In this document: one piece after another, positions 27,792 to 35,833 of the stretch | Numbering within the stretch: the first letter of the stretch is position 1 | Layout: each line of letters opens with the position of its first letter | NCBI RefSeq assembly: GCF_003061025.1 | Contig: NZ_QAIL01000275.1 | Coordinates: 1 to 47,152, forward strand | Direction of reading: 5' to 3' | Length of the DNA stretch: 47,152 bases | Origin: Pedobacter sp. HMWF019 | GTDB taxonomy: Bacteria > Bacteroidota > Bacteroidia > Sphingobacteriales > Sphingobacteriaceae | Notes under the pieces: generated by a model | The model's input: only the letters and a program-made list of their open reading frames with translations | Database searches by the model: none | What the model was told of the DNA's origin: nothing | Position numbers and translations under genes: made by a program

Positions 27792-29089
27792 TCCAATACC
27801 TGTATTTCGGTAGGCAAATGATCTGCCTTTCCTTCGCCATCAACTTGTACAACTTTTTGAACAAAGAGATCCAGCCGCTTTTTCTGCTTCCACAATTCAG
27901 TATCAAAACTCGGCTCCCAATCTCCGACAGAACCAGACGTAAGGTCCTTTACTACCCATTTTTGCTGCGCCAGATCATCGGTATAGGCCATAGAGATCCT
28001 ATTCCCTCTTTCCTTATCTCTAAAAATCAATCCTGCCTGTGTTTTTTTCTCTTGGCTCCAGGTTAGGAGTTGAGGTCTTGAAATTGGGATACGTTTAGTA
28101 CCGCTTCCGCTTAGTGTAAAGGCTAAATTTCGAAAAGCCAAATTCTGTACTTTCCAACAACCATCTTGTTTAAAAATGATATGGTATTGCGGTATTCCTG
28201 TTCCCTTTTCGCGCCAGTAACTGGCAATATAAGGTTGACCTGAATCATCCGTTGCCATGGAAGTCTGATTGATCAACTCACTGTTCTGCGGAATTCTACA
28301 AGCATATTCCGCATTGTCTTCCCGAATAGGCAGTTGATAAGGTTCCCCTGTTGATTTCATCCAGCTCTCTCCTCCATCCTCAGACCGCGCATAACACATA
28401 TCATGATTACTCGCCACATTCGGGCTCTCCCGCCATACCCAGGATAGATGCATTGTTCCTTTGGCGTCAATGACCATTTGCCAGTAGGCATTACGCTTGC
28501 CCTCCCCATCAATAAGGTTGTCCTGTACTCTTTCCCAGGATTGTTTTTTAACATTATACAGGTTAATGACCAGATCCCCGTTTCCGGAGCCCCCATCCCT
28601 GTATAGAAAAATCAAGTTGCCATTGTGTAGTTTATGAAATTCTGGATAGCTGATCTTGGTTTCTTTTCTGCCTAGCATTTCCTTCTTTGGACCAAGTATT
28701 AAAGAGCCTACGGTTAATGACCTGGCATAATTCAAGGGATTATTGTGCTGTCCCCAGGCAACGTGAAGAAACCCTGCCCCGTCTGCCATAATACTGATAG
28801 ACTTGTGCGCATCAGCAGCATCTCCCTGGTACGAGCTGCGCAAAAGTGTCCACTTACTGCTATTTAGTGTTCTTTTGGCCAGTACAACGTATTGATCCTG
28901 ATCATAAAAGGCGCAATACTGCTCCCCTTTATAAGTAACCAGTGAATTTTTTCTAAAAATAACAACATTTACAGAGTTATTGGCCCAGCCATTTACAGAA
29001 ACCTGTTGTACTTTAATATGGTCTTGTGCAGAAGCATAGCCGCCAAGACAGAGGCTAATCCATAGCCATAGCGTCGTTCTATTCATCAT
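27776..29089 (-). CDS. BNR_4 seven-bladed propeller: putative rhamnosyl-glucuronate lyase (PL42-like) or GH145-like rhamnosidase
   Basis: A 437-residue secreted protein (signal peptide ending ASAQ). The BNR_4 block ADAHKSISIMADGAG then LHVAWGQHNNPL carries His95 and His115, 20 residues apart, the same spacing as the catalytic pair of PL25 ulvan lyase; PL24 is similar. Related propellers are PL42, an L-rhamnose-alpha-1,4-D-glucuronate lyase, and GH145, a rhamnosidase using a His on the other face (His48 in BT3686). Here residue 48 is Asn (FRKNSLVT); if it aligns, which I could not check, lyase chemistry is favoured. The next gene upstream but one is GH105, which needs the unsaturated uronate a lyase makes. 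No sulfatase lies nearby, which argues against ulvan. Its ATG directly follows the DUF2264 stop without spacing. Confidence 0.75.
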   Translation of the reverse strand: MMNRTTLWLWISLCLGGYASAQDHIKVQQVSVNGWANNSVNVVIFRKNSLVTYKGEQYCAFYDQDQYVVLAKRTLNSSKWTLLRSSYQGDAADAHKSISIMADGAGFLHVAWGQHNNPLNYARSLTVGSLILGPKKEMLGRKETKISYPEFHKLHNGNLIFLYRDGGSGNGDLVINLYNVKKQSWERVQDNLIDGEGKRNAYWQMVIDAKGTMHLSWVWRESPNVASNHDMCYARSEDGGESWMKSTGEPYQLPIREDNAEYACRIPQNSELINQTSMATDDSGQPYIASYWREKGTGIPQYHIIFKQDGCWKVQNLAFRNLAFTLSGSGTKRIPISRPQLLTWSQEKKTQAGLIFRDKERGNRISMAYTDDLAQQKWVVKDLTSGSVGDWEPSFDTELWKQKKRLDLFVQKVVQVDGEGKADHLPTEIQVLEWEPY

Positions 29090-30343
29090 CTATCTCAAGT
29101 CTACACTGTGATCATTTGGAAAATCTTCACCGGACCATATTTTTTGCGCAGTCCATTTCTCCGCCGGGGCAGACCAGAAAGGATCTGTTTCAGCAAGTCC
29201 CAAAGGAAGAAATATATTACTGCTGATGTACATACTGCCTTGATTGTTATAGAAATCCGCAAGATCTGGCTGTTCTCCATACAAGCCAATGCTTAGCCAG
29301 CCATTCTTATAGGTGGACGGACTTTCCAGCGTTTTCCGGATCACCGCTGTTAGGGCGCATCGGACCTGAGCAGGTTTCAGCTGCTCAGGCAAAGCCTTTC
29401 GCCAGGCCATATCTGCAAGATGGTGGAAAGCTGCTCCCCGGTATACAATAGACCTTCCAGTAGGTGGATAAGAACCATCTGTATTGATCAGCCGCTCCTG
29501 AAGAATCGCATAACGTTCATTCCGTTTCTTTATTTTTTCAAACATCGAATCATACGCATTGTTTTTTTTACCAATGATGCCGGCTATTGCCGCCAGGTAA
29601 GGATGAATGACATAACTGTTATAGTAATCATAAGCATAATGAACCCCATCCGTGTACATACCATCTCCAACATACCATTGTTCCATTTGCTGCAAAGCAT
29701 AGTCTACGCGCATAGAATCCCATTCATAACCAAACCGGCACAAGAAAGCTTCATTCATAGCTGAGAAAAGTAGCCAATTGGAAAATACCGGTTTAAACTG
29801 GCGTGTAGTTTTTATTGAATTCACCAACCTTTCCTTTTCCCGCTTTTCCAGATGCTCCCATAACCATGGTGCCCGAAGAAAGGCGTAGGCCAAATAAGAA
29901 GCATCTACCAACTGTTGTCCTCCTATGTCAAAGCGCATAAAATCTTTTGCATTGGAATCCAATGCATTCTTTATACCCTGAACTGCCCATTGGCGATATT
30001 GATTTCTTAAGATAACTTCATTCCTGCTTCCTCCTTCCAGCTGCAGCCAGGGAGCTATACCACTTAAAACCCTGCCCAGCACCTCCAGGTATTCAACTTT
30101 AATCCGGTGATCTTTATTATCAATTCTTTTGGAGGTTACCTTGGGCATCTGAATACGCAAGCTGTCATGGGCCAGATTATACATGACCGGCCATACCATT
30201 TTATCCATTTCTTGAAGCCAAACCTGGCGGTCTGTAATTGGCCCAACAGGTTTCAGTGCTTTTTTTTTCTGTCCAAAAACGCTACCACCCAGGAGCATGG
30301 AAAAACATAAGGTTAAACACCAGCCTTTGTAAAAAGATTTCAT
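29090..30343 (-). CDS. DUF2264 protein, GH154-like (putative beta-glucuronidase)
   Basis: A 417-residue exported protein (signal peptide ending SVFGQ) with an alpha/alpha-toroid pattern and the DUF2264 landmarks FSNWLLFSAMNEAFLCRFG, YVGDGMYTDGVHYAYDYYNSYV and TDGSYPPTGRS. To my knowledge the GH154 beta-glucuronidase of the Bacteroides arabinogalactan loci (BT3677) belongs to this group; that link is from memory and should be verified. It lies 6 bp after GH105 and directly before the propeller gene, so the three genes form a tight uronate-processing unit. It would remove saturated glucuronic acid from side chains. Confidence 0.7.
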   Translation of the reverse strand: MKSFYKGWCLTLCFSMLLGGSVFGQKKKALKPVGPITDRQVWLQEMDKMVWPVMYNLAHDSLRIQMPKVTSKRIDNKDHRIKVEYLEVLGRVLSGIAPWLQLEGGSRNEVILRNQYRQWAVQGIKNALDSNAKDFMRFDIGGQQLVDASYLAYAFLRAPWLWEHLEKREKERLVNSIKTTRQFKPVFSNWLLFSAMNEAFLCRFGYEWDSMRVDYALQQMEQWYVGDGMYTDGVHYAYDYYNSYVIHPYLAAIAGIIGKKNNAYDSMFEKIKKRNERYAILQERLINTDGSYPPTGRSIVYRGAAFHHLADMAWRKALPEQLKPAQVRCALTAVIRKTLESPSTYKNGWLSIGLYGEQPDLADFYNNQGSMYISSNIFLPLGLAETDPFWSAPAEKWTAQKIWSGEDFPNDHSVDLR

Positions 30344-30349
30344 AAGGTT

Positions 30350-31492
30350 CTATTTTGAATGTTCTAAAAAACGGTACATCTCGCAGCCGGCAAGTAGAAA
30401 CGCGCCTACGCCAAAATTGGCGGTAGAATTTGCATCAACAACCTGCCCCGGTATGGCTTTTTCTCCAATTGGCTGTATATACCCCACCTTCCCAGTGTCC
30501 TGCAGGGCAAAGGAAGACAAATACTTCCAGCCCTGCAGAGCAACCGGAAGATAAGTCTTTTTTTCGAGGTAGCCCTGATTGATTCCCCAAAGCAGGCCAT
30601 AAGTAAAAAAGGCCGTCCCACTAGTTTCTGGTCCTGGGGCATGCTCAGGATCCAGTAAACTCCTGGTCCAGTAGCCTTCTTTTTGCTGGCACTTCACAAT
30701 AGCTTTAGCAAGGCCAAGGTACTTACGAAGATATTCATCTCTATTGGAGGCATTTTGAGGAAGGTCCTTTAATACTTTGGTTAACCCCGCAAATACCCAT
30801 CCATCTCCCCTTGCCCAAAAATCTTTTTTGCCATTTGTACTCTTATGCACCGGGTAAACATATTTGGCATCTCTATAATACAAGCCAGTTTCCGCGTCAT
30901 ACATGATGCTGTTCGCATACTCGAAATAAGTTTTGAGCTTCTCCAGATATTGCGTATTTCCGGTTATTTTGTAGAGTTTGGTCATAACGGGCATCACCAT
31001 GTACAATCCATCTGCCCACCACCAATAGTCCTTGGCCGAAGTACTCATTTCATACTCCATAACCTCCCTGGCCCTAGCTATTTTATGTAGTTTTGGCTGG
31101 AGCAGGTACAAGTCTATATAAGTCTGAAAACAAATCTGCCAGTCACCAAATAAGACATGATCATCCGTTTCTCCATAGTTATATTTCCAGTCTGATGTTT
31201 TCACTGACTTTGCACCCATCCATTGATTGTACTCTGCCCAGGCCTCAGCATAAGCTCTGTAAGCCTTTTTACCAGTCAGGCCAAATGCTTCCATATTTCC
31301 AGTCTGGTAAGCAGCCTCATCCCAAAAAGCGCTGGTTTGTGGCTGATGATTTTTCTGCCAATATGCATTGACCAGATTGATTTTAAAAAGCACTTCTTTT
31401 TTACCTTGCTTTTTCACAGCGTTTTGTGCTGTTATATTTGAAATAGAAAGGGCGCTGAATATAATCAGAGTACAAAAAAACTTCAAGTTCAT
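30350..31492 (-). CDS. GH105/GH88-type unsaturated glucuronyl hydrolase
   Basis: A 380-residue exported (alpha/alpha)6 enzyme with a signal peptide ending ITAQ. The general acid is Asp161 in YWWWADGLYM and the second key Asp region is GETDDHVLFGDW (Asp110-111). FWARGDGWVFAGL and PETSGTAFFTYGL are further family motifs. These enzymes hydrate the double bond of a 4,5-unsaturated uronic acid, the product of a polysaccharide lyase, causing the sugar to fall off. I chose the ATG at 31492, which starts the signal peptide, over the longer frame to 31582, whose extra 30 codons would run through a perfect palindrome. That palindrome lies 25-66 bases upstream of this ATG. Confidence 0.88.
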   Translation of the reverse strand: MNLKFFCTLIIFSALSISNITAQNAVKKQGKKEVLFKINLVNAYWQKNHQPQTSAFWDEAAYQTGNMEAFGLTGKKAYRAYAEAWAEYNQWMGAKSVKTSDWKYNYGETDDHVLFGDWQICFQTYIDLYLLQPKLHKIARAREVMEYEMSTSAKDYWWWADGLYMVMPVMTKLYKITGNTQYLEKLKTYFEYANSIMYDAETGLYYRDAKYVYPVHKSTNGKKDFWARGDGWVFAGLTKVLKDLPQNASNRDEYLRKYLGLAKAIVKCQQKEGYWTRSLLDPEHAPGPETSGTAFFTYGLLWGINQGYLEKKTYLPVALQGWKYLSSFALQDTGKVGYIQPIGEKAIPGQVVDANSTANFGVGAFLLAGCEMYRFLEHSK

Positions 31493-31516
31493 CGGCTCAT
31501 CAAGATAAGGTTTATA

Positions 31517-31558
31517 ATTGGTCATCAAATAACAATAACTTGTTATTTGATGACCAAT
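31517..31558. promoter_or_regulatory. Perfect 42-bp palindrome upstream of GH105
   Basis: The arms ATTGGTCATCAAATAACAA and its exact complement (19 bp each) flank TAAC. It lies 57 bases after the GH127 stop and 24 bases before the GH105 ATG. It could be a repressor operator (the TGGTCA/TGACCA ends resemble GntR-type half sites, though widely spaced), a leader hairpin, or a terminator-attenuator between GH127 and GH105. No T-run follows, which weakens the plain terminator option. Confidence 0.65.
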
Positions 31559-31615
31559 ATAGCAAAAACAAATAAAAGTCAAAGTGACATTTATTTGTTT
31601 TATGATTATAACTTT

Positions 31616-34003
31616 CTATTTAACTATCCATTCATGAATACCAGAAGAATTTTCCTTTGGAAGTTGTAGCTCTAATTTAATACTTTTGGTTTTAACGGGC
31701 TTAAAATTCAAAGTATTAAATTTATCTTTTTCTATTGTATATGTATTCACAGATTCTACTGGAATCCATTGCCCATCCTTTAGGTAAAGGACTTTGTAGT
31801 TTTCCGGAATCCTGCATCCACCCCAAGGCCCGTCATCATACCAATACACCTGCGACTGAGATACCTGATACTCCTGGTCAAAATCATATTGCAAATATTC
31901 CTTTGAATCCTTTTTTGGCCACCAGTGTAAATATGGATAATTGGTATCTTTTGAGTCAGCTGGTTCATATTGATCTTTAACAGCAACCAGCAATTGTTTA
32001 TTCCTTAATGAACCAGACACTTTACTTTTAGAGGCAATGGTTGCTGCTGGCCTTGGCCTTGAGGCAGATTCATGGTAAGGAATCCAGACCGTCATTTCAC
32101 TTGGCCCACGGTTGGCCCAGGCATAATAAGGAATAGCCCTTACTTCCTGATTTACCTTGACCAGTTCATCACTATTGACTTGTCTGCTAATACTAGTTCC
32201 TTTAACTGTTAGTAACTCTATACCATTAAGCATATCTGGCCTAAAGGCCATAGAAGGTATTGCATTTTTATCAACCAGAATATCTTGTACTACACTATCC
32301 CTATTATCAGGGCCTTCCAGGCAATAAACAATGGGGCCCCGCTGAAAAGCAAACCGCCCCTTATCGTCTTTAACCTGATCATTTGCCAGAACTTTACGGA
32401 CTTCCATTGGAACATCTAAAGTAAGCTTATCCCCTTTTTTCCAAATACGATCTATAACAGCATAACCTTTAACAAACTTGTATTCAAGCGCTTTACCATT
32501 TAACAAAAGTGTTACCGGGTAAACTTTCCCATCGGAAAAACTATATAATGTTCCCGGTACCGGTTCGATTCCTGCCCAGCCAGGAATACGGATATGGAGG
32601 GCAAATTTCGCGTCTCGTTCCGGATCTATTTTAATATCTACGTTTCCTTTCCATGGATAATCCGTACTTTGTGAAATGTTCACTTTCGCCACAGGTAATT
32701 TGACTTCACTCTTGTTGCTCATGAAGAGATTTACGTATAGATTGTTATCATTCTGCGCATAGACATAACCTGGAACTGAAGGTAAAAAACGGGTCATATT
32801 GGAAATACAGCAGGCACAACTAAACCAGGCACTTCGCTGATGCTGGTGCATGGAAGCCAGTGGATTTGGATAAAAGAAACGGTCTCCAGAAAGAGAAACC
32901 CCGGAAAGTAATCCGTTGTACAGCGTGCGTTCCAGTACATCTATATACTTGGAATCACCATGAAGCTGAAACATCCGGCTGTTCCAATAGATATTAGCAA
33001 TAGCTGCGCAGGTTTCTGCATAAGCCGACATATTCGGCAGCTGGTAGGCTGCTCCAAAAGCCTCACCTGCTCCCGTTGCCCCAATTCCACCGGTTATATA
33101 TAATTTTTTGTTCACCACATCATTCCAGATATCATCAATGGCATGGAGGTATTTCTGGTCGCCGGTAATTGCTGCTACGTCTGCCATACCTGTATACATG
33201 TAGGTTGCTCTTACGGCATGCCCAACAGCTTCATGCTGGTCTACAACTTTTGCATGGGCCTGGTTATAAGCATCTCCTTTTGGACCACGCACATCGAGAA
33301 AGAACTTAGCCAGTTGCAAGTATTTTTCGTTTCCGGTTATCCGGTATAATTTGACCAGACCAATCTCCACCACCTGGTGCCCGGGGTATTTTTCTTCCTT
33401 ACCATAACCAAAATCCTTCACCAGCAGATCTGCATTTCTGATGGCAATGTTCAACAGCGTTTTCTTTCCTGTCGCCTGGTAGTGCGCGGCAGCAGACTCA
33501 AATAAATGTCCTGAATTGTACAACTCGTGGCTCAATTCTTCTTCCTTTTCCCAGCGTTTAGAACCTACCCAGTCGTGAGCCTTTGATGCATGTACCGTAC
33601 GAAAAGTATAGAGGTAACCATCTTTTTCTTGTGCTTTTCCTATAATAGTGATCAGTGAATCTACATATTTATCCAAAGCAGGGTCTGCTTTCACTTGCAT
33701 CGCATAAGAGGCACCTTCTATAACTTTATAAATATCAGTATCATCAAATGGAAAAGCACTTAATTTATCTCCGGGAATCGTCTTCGATGCACGCAGAAAA
33801 TTATCAATCCTGCCATCCATTTTACATTGCTGCAGCGTATAAGGAATAGTCACTTCCGCATTTATTTCCATTTTCGGTGCCCAGAAAGCATCATTTACAT
33901 GCACGTGTGTAAAAGCAACGGGCTGTATAGGATAATCTTTTTTTTGAGCATATATAACCATGGGGAACATGGATAATAGAAGTAGCCAGCGATTCGGTTT
34001 CAT
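31616..34003 (-). CDS. GH127 beta-L-arabinofuranosidase-type enzyme
   Basis: A 795-residue secreted protein (signal peptide MKPNRWLLLLSM...IYAQ) with the GH127 (alpha/alpha)6 barrel and beta-sandwich tail. Key motifs: GATGAGEAFG holds the likely acid/base Glu, AYAETCAAI the zinc-binding Glu and Cys, and SCACC (Cys396-Ala-Cys398-Cys399) the nucleophile Cys398 with its neighbour Cys399, matching Cys417/Cys418 of HypBA1. GH127 enzymes remove beta-L-arabinofuranose; members are present in Bacteroides arabinogalactan loci. The C-terminal ~150 residues (WPKKDSKEYLQYDF) look like a carbohydrate-binding-type jelly roll. The start is the ATG at 34003; the open frame reaches a TTG at 34036 inside a promoter box. 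It seems to have its own promoter. Confidence 0.9.
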   Translation of the reverse strand: MKPNRWLLLLSMFPMVIYAQKKDYPIQPVAFTHVHVNDAFWAPKMEINAEVTIPYTLQQCKMDGRIDNFLRASKTIPGDKLSAFPFDDTDIYKVIEGASYAMQVKADPALDKYVDSLITIIGKAQEKDGYLYTFRTVHASKAHDWVGSKRWEKEEELSHELYNSGHLFESAAAHYQATGKKTLLNIAIRNADLLVKDFGYGKEEKYPGHQVVEIGLVKLYRITGNEKYLQLAKFFLDVRGPKGDAYNQAHAKVVDQHEAVGHAVRATYMYTGMADVAAITGDQKYLHAIDDIWNDVVNKKLYITGGIGATGAGEAFGAAYQLPNMSAYAETCAAIANIYWNSRMFQLHGDSKYIDVLERTLYNGLLSGVSLSGDRFFYPNPLASMHQHQRSAWFSCACCISNMTRFLPSVPGYVYAQNDNNLYVNLFMSNKSEVKLPVAKVNISQSTDYPWKGNVDIKIDPERDAKFALHIRIPGWAGIEPVPGTLYSFSDGKVYPVTLLLNGKALEYKFVKGYAVIDRIWKKGDKLTLDVPMEVRKVLANDQVKDDKGRFAFQRGPIVYCLEGPDNRDSVVQDILVDKNAIPSMAFRPDMLNGIELLTVKGTSISRQVNSDELVKVNQEVRAIPYYAWANRGPSEMTVWIPYHESASRPRPAATIASKSKVSGSLRNKQLLVAVKDQYEPADSKDTNYPYLHWWPKKDSKEYLQYDFDQEYQVSQSQVYWYDDGPWGGCRIPENYKVLYLKDGQWIPVESVNTYTIEKDKFNTLNFKPVKTKSIKLELQLPKENSSGIHEWIVK

Positions 34004-34030
34004 AGTGTGGTTAGGTCTAAGTTTAAGGAT

Positions 34031-34048
34031 ATTCAAATGTATTTGAAT
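34031..34048. promoter_or_regulatory. Palindrome overlapping a -7 box upstream of GH127
   Basis: ATTCAAAT-GT-ATTTGAAT is a perfect dyad. On the minus strand it contains TACATTTG (34034-34041), an exact TAnnTTTG box, giving a leader of about 24 nt to the ATG at 34003. An operator on the -7 box would suit repression. A second small dyad, TTCGG-CATA-CCGAA, lies at 34057-34070. Confidence 0.5.
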
Positions 34049-34129
34049 GAAGAGCTTTCGGCATACCGAATTTTAACCAATAGCAACAACATATTGCCTC
34101 ATAACGGTCATTAAAAGGATATACCAAAT

Positions 34130-35524
34130 TTACTGGTGCAGATAGCTTTGTTCTTTTATTCTCGGAGAAACAACCAGATAGATCAGGATCAATACCAGCA
34201 TTAATCCAATAAAAAGCCAATAGTAACTGGCTCCCTGAAAGGAGGAGAAAAAGCCTTGATTGGAAATGCTGCGGTTGACCAGGGCTGTAAAAAAATTTCC
34301 AACAGCTATAGTGAGCAGCCATACCGCCCCCATGGTACTCTTCATGGAAGCTGGTGCATGTGTATAAGCATATTCAAGGCAGGTCACAGACACCATAACC
34401 TCTGCAGCGGCCAAAATAAAATAAGCCAGAACCTGCCACCAGATGGAAGGGCTAAGTCCTTTATCAACAGCCCCCTGTAAGATGGCTATAACGATAAAAG
34501 AAATCACCATCAATATTAGTCCTGCTCCGATTCGCCTTAGGGGACTGGTCTTTATCCCCCTGCGCTCAAAGAAGGGATAAATACCATAGTTAAATACCGG
34601 TATCAACAACAGCAGGAAGAACGGGTTAACGGTCTGTACTTGCTGAGGTAACAACTCGTAACCTAAAATATGTCTATCCAGCTTTCCGGCTTGTAAAACC
34701 CATTCAGAAAGATTCTGATCCCACATGGCCCAAAACAATGGAATGAAACTAAAAATTCCAATCACCCGATATACAGCTTTGATATCTTCTACTTTCTCCG
34801 GATTAAACCTTTCTTTAGCAACATCCAGTAATGAGGCACCAGGTTTCCTCTTATAAAAATGAGCCAGGGCATAAACCGAAATAAAAAGAAAATTGTCTTT
34901 TTTTATCCCTGCCGGTGGAACACGAACATAAGTTTTACGACCTGAGTAAAAAATCAATGTAGACACTGCCATTAAAATCCCTGGAATTCCAAATGCCCAT
35001 TTAGGCCCATAAGCAGCATAGACCAATGGGATCACCAATGTGGAAACAGCAGACCCAGCATTGATACTGAAGTAAAACCATCCGTAAACCTTTGTAAGCA
35101 AGTGCTTGTTCTCTGCATTGAATTGGTCTCCTACATTGGCAGATACACAAGATTTTATGCCACCAGCCCCTATTGCAATCAAAACAAGCCCAATTCTGAA
35201 TACGTCAAAGTCTTTCTCAAACATGGAGAGGATCAAATGTCCAAAACAATACAGGATAGATATCCAAAGAATAACTTTATATTTTCCAAAAAACCAATCG
35301 GCTGCAACAGCGCCAAGGAAAGGAACTGCATAAGCCAATGATACAAAAAAATGTGTAGCCTCATTGGCCTGTGCCTCTGCAATTCCCTGTAAAGAAGGGT
35401 TTAATGCTGGATTAAAAAACTGCACAACCAGAAATGTGGTTAAAATGGACCGCATACCGTAAAAACTAAATCTTTCGGCAGCTTCATTTGCGATAATATA
35501 AGGTAAACTTTTGGGATAGGCCAT
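34130..35524 (-). CDS. POT/PTR2-family proton-coupled (peptide-type) MFS transporter
   Basis: A 464-residue inner-membrane protein with about 12-14 hydrophobic helices. The N terminus carries NEAAERFSFYGMR, with the ExxER proton-coupling motif (E-A-A-E-R), and FYFSINAGS matches the second PTR2 signature. POT proteins import di- and tripeptides with protons. The ATG at 35524 starts a typical family N terminus; the frame extends 43 codons upstream without homology that I recognise. It lies 126 bp upstream of GH127 on the same strand, so it may belong to the PUL, where peptide uptake would fit a glycoprotein substrate, or be only a neighbour. Confidence 0.88.
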   Translation of the reverse strand: MAYPKSLPYIIANEAAERFSFYGMRSILTTFLVVQFFNPALNPSLQGIAEAQANEATHFFVSLAYAVPFLGAVAADWFFGKYKVILWISILYCFGHLILSMFEKDFDVFRIGLVLIAIGAGGIKSCVSANVGDQFNAENKHLLTKVYGWFYFSINAGSAVSTLVIPLVYAAYGPKWAFGIPGILMAVSTLIFYSGRKTYVRVPPAGIKKDNFLFISVYALAHFYKRKPGASLLDVAKERFNPEKVEDIKAVYRVIGIFSFIPLFWAMWDQNLSEWVLQAGKLDRHILGYELLPQQVQTVNPFFLLLLIPVFNYGIYPFFERRGIKTSPLRRIGAGLILMVISFIVIAILQGAVDKGLSPSIWWQVLAYFILAAAEVMVSVTCLEYAYTHAPASMKSTMGAVWLLTIAVGNFFTALVNRSISNQGFFSSFQGASYYWLFIGLMLVLILIYLVVSPRIKEQSYLHQ

Positions 35525-35833
35525 ATCCGTAAATCTGGTGATTAATTTGCCTGTAAAATAATCGGTTATTAATTTAAACCAGTAGGATATTAACCAAAAT
35601 CTATATTCAGATTTCTGCATTCCTCCTATTATACAACCTATACAATAGCACATTATGTGAAAATATTTGATGGCAACAGCTATTACTATCCATATTTTAT
35701 TTTACCATAACATCCTTTATCCGAATCAGGTTAAAAAATGGCTGGTATTAGATAAAATCTTCCGAATAGGGGAAAATATACAACACTAATTTTATAAACG
35801 TCAACACAACTATTATAAAAACCAACCAAAATT
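35525..35833. other. 309-bp divergent intergenic region (POT / second SusC)
   Basis: AT-rich, with no gene that I can support. It must hold the promoters of both divergent genes, but no exact TAnnTTTG box was found on either strand. Near the SusC side there is an imperfect direct repeat: CAACAC followed by an AT stretch ending TATAAA, at 35781 and again at 35802 (21-bp period). If the POT gene starts at an earlier ATG (35620) the gap shrinks to about 213 bp. Confidence 0.5.

Noticed and set aside
27776..31492. An ulvan utilization locus, suggested by the PL24/PL25-like propeller next to GH105
   Set aside because: There is no sulfatase anywhere in the window, and the accompanying GH43_24-like, GH16, GH127 and DUF2264 genes fit arabinogalactan better.
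31492..31582. Longer GH105 start (30 extra N-terminal residues)
   Set aside because: The extension would put the signal peptide in the interior and run through the perfect palindrome at 31517-31558.
34023..34322. 99-residue minus-strand open frame overlapping the POT gene
   Set aside because: It is out of frame with the POT gene, has no recognisable domain, and mostly lies within POT coding sequence.
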